NCBI GenBank assembly: GCA_003445555.1 | Contig: DMDI01000276.1 | Coordinates: 1 to 7,546, forward strand | DNA: 7,546 nucleotides | Reading direction: 5' to 3' | From: Desulfotomaculum sp. | GTDB taxonomy: Bacteria; Bacillota; Desulfotomaculia; Desulfotomaculales; Nap2-2B | Program-made: the position numbers and the translations under genes | The notes under the pieces: generated by a model | The model's database searches: none | The model's input: the letters and a program-made list of their open reading frames with translations, nothing else | What the model was told of the DNA's origin: nothing | Part shown: positions 4,796-7,546 of the stretch, piece by piece | How the letters are laid out: the number at the start of each line of letters is the position of its first letter | How positions within the stretch are numbered: position 1 is the stretch's first letter

Positions 4796-7276
4796 TTATA
4801 AAATATTTGCCTCAGATTTTGCTTCAGATTTATCTAATGACTCATCTTTGGCAGCTTCTTTTTTAGGTTCGCCAAATTTTGCCAAGCCTTCCGCGTAAGT
4901 CCGCAGTTTTTTATCGACCAAGTAGTATACGGTTCCCGCAGGATAACTACCATTTATTAGTTGGGAAGGGGCTGGTAACCCGGTAAGCAGGCTGATTCCT
5001 TCTTCGATGGTTTTTATGGCGTAAACGTGAAAAAGATTTTTTTGTACTGCTTCCACCACTTCGTGTTTTAGCATCAGGTTGTCTATATTTTGGTAAGGAA
5101 TAATTACCCCTTGTTTACCGTTTAGACCTTTTGCCTTACAAACAGCGTAAAAACCTTCAATCTTTTCGGTTGCGCCACCAATAGGCTGAATTTCACCGTG
5201 CTGATTAACCGATCCAGTTACGGCCAAACCTTGCTTAAGGGGCAATTCGGCCAGAGCAGATAATAGGGCGTAGAGCTCGGCACTGGAAGCGCTATCACCT
5301 TCGATCATTTCGTACAACTGTTCAAATGTAAGACGGGCAGATAAACGCAGTGGCTTATCCTGGGCAAAACGCTCTCCTAAAAAACCAACCAGGGTGAGAA
5401 TTCCTTTGCTGTGGATATTGCCGCTCATTTTTGATTCGCGCTCAATATTTACTACTCCCTCTTGACCCATAAAAGTTTTGGCGGTAATGCGGGAAGGCCG
5501 GGCAAAAGCATAATCACCCATATCTATTATGGATAGGCCGTTTACTTGACCCGTAACCTCTCCTTCAGTGTCAACTAAAATCTTTTCCTGCATAATCATT
5601 TCCTGTATTTTTTCTTCTATGCGGTTAGAGCGGTAAATTCTTTCTTCTATAGCTTTACGAACGTATTGGGCCGTAACCAGGGGAGCACCTACCATCTCTG
5701 CCCAGGCCGCCGCTTCGTAAATGATTTCACATACTTCATTAAAACGGGTGGAAAGCTTATTTTGGTTGCCGGCAAGACGGGAGCCAAATTCAACAAGTTC
5801 CGCCATTCCAGAACGGTCGAAGTGTTTAAAGTTTTCTTTTTGGCATACTGCCCCGATATAAGCGGCGTAAAGATTTAGATTTTCCGGGGTATAAGGCATT
5901 TCAGTGTCAAAATCTACTTTGACCTTAAAAAACTTGCGAAAGTCTTCGTCTAAAGCGTATAGTAAATGATATAAGTAGTGATTTCCAATTAAGATTACTT
6001 TAACATTTAAGGGGATAGGTTGGGGACGCAAGCTAACCGTAGGCGTCAAATGATACTTCTCGCCTATGTTTTCAACTATGGCCTGCTTATTTTTTAAGGC
6101 TTTTTTTAAGGCATCCCAGGCAAAAGGATCAAGCAAGATGTCCTTTGTCTGAATAACCAGATAGCCCCCGTTGGCCCGGTGGATAGCACCCGCTTTAATC
6201 ATGGTAAAATCAGTAATTAAATTACCCAATATGCTCCGGTATTCTGTTTTACCAAAAAGATTATAGTAGTGAGGGCTGGATTCAATAACCACCGGTCTTC
6301 CTTTTGTTTGGGCATTGTTAACCAAAAGGTTTACCTTATAGCGGGTAAAAATATCATCGGGCAAAGGAAAAAGAAACGGCAGGGAGCGCTCGGTGTCTTT
6401 AGTTTTAAAGTACTCTAAGTGGCTGGTGATATCTTCTAAAACATTATTCAAAAAATGAACTATATCCGGAAAAGAGCTGTATCTCTCAATTAACCGTTGA
6501 ACTAAGGGGGCAGCAGCGTATCCGGCAATTTGTTTATCTAATTCCCGAATGCGTTCTTGAGCATTTTTTTCCAGTACTCTTTTATTGGCCAACACTTCTT
6601 CTAATTTATGGTGTAATTCTAGCGCTACTTTTTCCAATTTGCTTTTTTCTTCAAAAGGCATGGCTTCAAACTCTTCCTGAGAAAGAGGCTTGTTATCTTT
6701 AAGGGGAATAAAAACAAATCCGCTAGGGCCATATTTTAAATTAAACCCGGCATCTAAGGCTTCCTGACGCATTTTGTCTAAAGATTGTTGAATCTGCTGC
6801 TCTGCGCTGTTTAAAATAGCCTGCTTATTTTGTTCGTAGTCCGCTCCCTCAAAGGCTTTAGGCAAACTGTTTTGAAAATCATTAATCAGTTCTTGCATAT
6901 CATTCTTAAAGATTAAACCTTGTCCCGAAGGGAAAGAAACGGCTACAGGCTGACTAGGGTTTGTAAAGTTATGAAGACAACACCAGTCGTCTGGCACTGG
7001 ACCATCTTTGGCGATTTGTTTTAATACTTCCTCAGCGTAAGTACTTTTACCCGTTCCCGTTGGACCGGCAAGATAAAGGTTATAACCGGGAGCACGCATG
7101 ACCAGGCCAAACTGCATTGCTTTAACGGCTCTTTCCTGGCCAATAAAATCTTTTAAGGGCATTACTTCCGTCGTGCATGAAAAATTAAATTCTTCTGGCT
7201 TGCAGCGCCGCCGCAATTTATCAACACTTACCCGCAGGTTGTTTTCACTTGCTTCTAAGTTAATAATTTTTTTCAC
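4796..7276 (-). CDS. Lon-like ATP-dependent protease (AAA_32 / Lon_C family)
   Basis: An 826-residue cytosolic AAA+ protease combining an ATPase module with a C-terminal Lon serine-lysine protease domain, expected to unfold and degrade proteins. Walker A is GPTGTGKS (71-78). A long charged helical insert (about 125-300) splits the ATPase module. The Walker B region, HRANGGYLVIQTKDIL (366-381), lacks the usual acidic pair. N432 (ILIGNH) suits sensor 1 and R447 (DEDFRKFF) may be the arginine finger. The protease dyad is S662 in EGDSAS and K705 in GGATEK. The architecture is that of the bacterial AAA_32 Lon-like proteins, longer than E. coli YcbZ, and lacks the N-terminal substrate domain of classical LonA. 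The Lys/Glu/Ser/Asp-rich tail (803-823) looks disordered. The GTG assigned as start lies inside the only Shine-Dalgarno, so the true start is uncertain. Its stop faces that of speB across 30 bp. Confidence 0.9.
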   Translation of the reverse strand: MKKIINLEASENNLRVSVDKLRRRCKPEEFNFSCTTEVMPLKDFIGQERAVKAMQFGLVMRAPGYNLYLAGPTGTGKSTYAEEVLKQIAKDGPVPDDWCCLHNFTNPSQPVAVSFPSGQGLIFKNDMQELINDFQNSLPKAFEGADYEQNKQAILNSAEQQIQQSLDKMRQEALDAGFNLKYGPSGFVFIPLKDNKPLSQEEFEAMPFEEKSKLEKVALELHHKLEEVLANKRVLEKNAQERIRELDKQIAGYAAAPLVQRLIERYSSFPDIVHFLNNVLEDITSHLEYFKTKDTERSLPFLFPLPDDIFTRYKVNLLVNNAQTKGRPVVIESSPHYYNLFGKTEYRSILGNLITDFTMIKAGAIHRANGGYLVIQTKDILLDPFAWDALKKALKNKQAIVENIGEKYHLTPTVSLRPQPIPLNVKVILIGNHYLYHLLYALDEDFRKFFKVKVDFDTEMPYTPENLNLYAAYIGAVCQKENFKHFDRSGMAELVEFGSRLAGNQNKLSTRFNEVCEIIYEAAAWAEMVGAPLVTAQYVRKAIEERIYRSNRIEEKIQEMIMQEKILVDTEGEVTGQVNGLSIIDMGDYAFARPSRITAKTFMGQEGVVNIERESKMSGNIHSKGILTLVGFLGERFAQDKPLRLSARLTFEQLYEMIEGDSASSAELYALLSALAELPLKQGLAVTGSVNQHGEIQPIGGATEKIEGFYAVCKAKGLNGKQGVIIPYQNIDNLMLKHEVVEAVQKNLFHVYAIKTIEEGISLLTGLPAPSQLINGSYPAGTVYYLVDKKLRTYAEGLAKFGEPKKEAAKDESLDKSEAKSEANIL

Positions 7277-7279
7277 CTC
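7274..7279 (-). promoter_or_regulatory. Shine-Dalgarno GAGGTG that decides the Lon-like gene start
   Basis: On the minus strand the only good ribosome-binding site near the gene is GAGGTG (7279-7274), and the putative GTG start is its last three bases. No ATG, GTG or TTG lies further upstream in frame before a stop. Six A residues follow the motif, then in-frame ATT codons at 7267-7265 and 7264-7262. A rare ATT start (residue 4 of the long reading) would have ideal spacing. The alternative is that GTG is used despite lacking an upstream site. Confidence 0.5.
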
Positions 7280-7349
7280 ACGTAAATTTTCTAACCTTTG
7301 TTTCTTTATTTATTTTGCTCATTAAATTCTATTTAAAATTATTTTTAAC

Positions 7350-7381
7350 ATCATATCATATCACAATAAAAAATACTTCAA
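7350..7381 (-). promoter_or_regulatory. Possible promoter of the Lon-like protease gene
   Basis: On the minus strand, TTGAAG (7381-7376) precedes two overlapping extended -10-like elements, TGA-TATGAT twice in tandem (TATGAT at 7360-7355 and 7355-7350), at spacings of 15 and 20 bases, neither ideal. A TGATAT read lies at exactly 17. Transcription would start near 7343, about 67 bases before the coding region. No heat-shock type CIRCE element is visible. Confidence 0.4.
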
Positions 7382-7390
7382 ATGCGAGGT

Positions 7391-7475
7391 TTTTTCCTGA
7401 CAAAAAATACACCTGCCAAAAAATATATTTGACTTTAGAAATATTTTTTTATATACTTTATCTTGCCAGGAAAAA
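7391..7475. repeat. Short direct and inverted repeats around the right-edge promoter
   Basis: CCTGACAAAAAATA (7396-7409) and CCTGCCAAAAAATA (7412-7425) are 13/14 identical direct repeats 16 bp apart, directly upstream of the -35 box. A looser third version with a three-base insertion (CTTGCCAGGAAAAATA, 7462-7477) overlaps the predicted transcription start. In addition TTTTTCCTG (7391-7399) and CAGGAAAAA (7467-7475) are exact inverted repeats flanking the whole promoter. The arrangement resembles binding sites for a regulator able to bridge both sides. Confidence 0.45.
7429..7457 (+). promoter_or_regulatory. Strong sigma-A promoter toward the right edge
   Basis: TTGACT (7429-7434) and TATACT (7452-7457) are separated by exactly 17 bases, each 5/6 to consensus; this is the best -35/-10 pair in the window. 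Transcription would start near 7464 and run out of the window. It is divergent from the Lon-like protease gene. Confidence 0.7.
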
Positions 7476-7546
7476 TAAATGTTAGTACAATATCAACAAA
7501 ATAGCGGCAGTGCTAAGGTAAAAGGAGCTGTAGTGTAGGGGTTTAA
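7464..7546 (+). other. 5' leader of an unseen plus-strand transcript
   Basis: About 80 bases downstream of the promoter remain in the window. A good Shine-Dalgarno AAAGGAG lies at 7521-7527, but the start codon at the correct distance, GTG at 7533-7535, is followed at once by TAG, and no other start codon fits. It may be the leader of a gene beginning outside the window, a start-stop element, or a non-coding RNA; the sequence here cannot decide. Confidence 0.3.

Noticed and set aside
7098..7325. Plus-strand open frame opposite the 5' end of the Lon-like gene
   Set aside because: It is antisense to the conserved Walker A region, with no ribosome-binding site or recognisable product.
7533..7538. 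GTG-TAG as a coding start with pyrrolysine or readthrough
   Set aside because: Only eight bases follow before the window ends; there is no evidence for recoding and no reading frame to assess.

Overview
The window looks like a chromosomal segment of a Gram-positive, clostridial-type bacterium (Firmicutes). The genome is moderately AT-rich, with AT-rich intergenic DNA, Shine-Dalgarno sites of the GGAGG type, and sigma-A-like promoters. The gene content also fits: a pyruvoyl-type arginine decarboxylase joined to speE and speB, and an unusual long Lon-family protease. Anaerobic, often thermophilic Peptococcaceae-like lineages carry such clusters; this placement is inference from gene content, not from a search. 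No transposase, phage gene or CRISPR array was seen.

Layout. Positions 1-67 hold most of a minus-strand tRNA-Ala (anticodon CGC) cut by the left edge, with its own promoter. Next comes a small minus-strand hypothetical gene (159-404) with a good promoter overlapped by inverted repeats. A gene-poor stretch (405-833) follows, holding a pair of 31-bp direct repeats, a perfect 28-bp palindrome and a plus-oriented terminator-like hairpin. A minus-strand gene (834-1346) encodes a Gln-rich coiled-coil protein with a Gly/Pro/Tyr/Gln-rich tail. It is divergent from a plus-strand endonuclease IV-like TIM-barrel gene (1549-2412).

The core of the window is the polyamine operon: pdaD (2520-2978), speE (3027-3854) and speB (3860-4765). 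It has an extended -10 promoter and lies behind a 50-bp perfect palindrome that probably terminates the upstream gene. Together the products convert arginine to agmatine, agmatine to putrescine plus urea, and putrescine to spermidine. The supplier of decarboxylated S-adenosylmethionine (speD) is not in the window. speB meets a convergent gene (4796-7276, minus) for an 826-residue Lon-like AAA+ protease, with only 30 bp between stop codons and no evident terminator. The right end (7277-7546) is an AT-rich divergent promoter region. It has a strong plus-strand promoter surrounded by short direct and inverted repeats; the gene it serves lies beyond the window.

The most interesting non-gene signal is that the palindromes at 674-701 and 2416-2443 are two versions of one 28-bp design. 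They differ at three positions per arm, and every difference is matched in the opposite arm.
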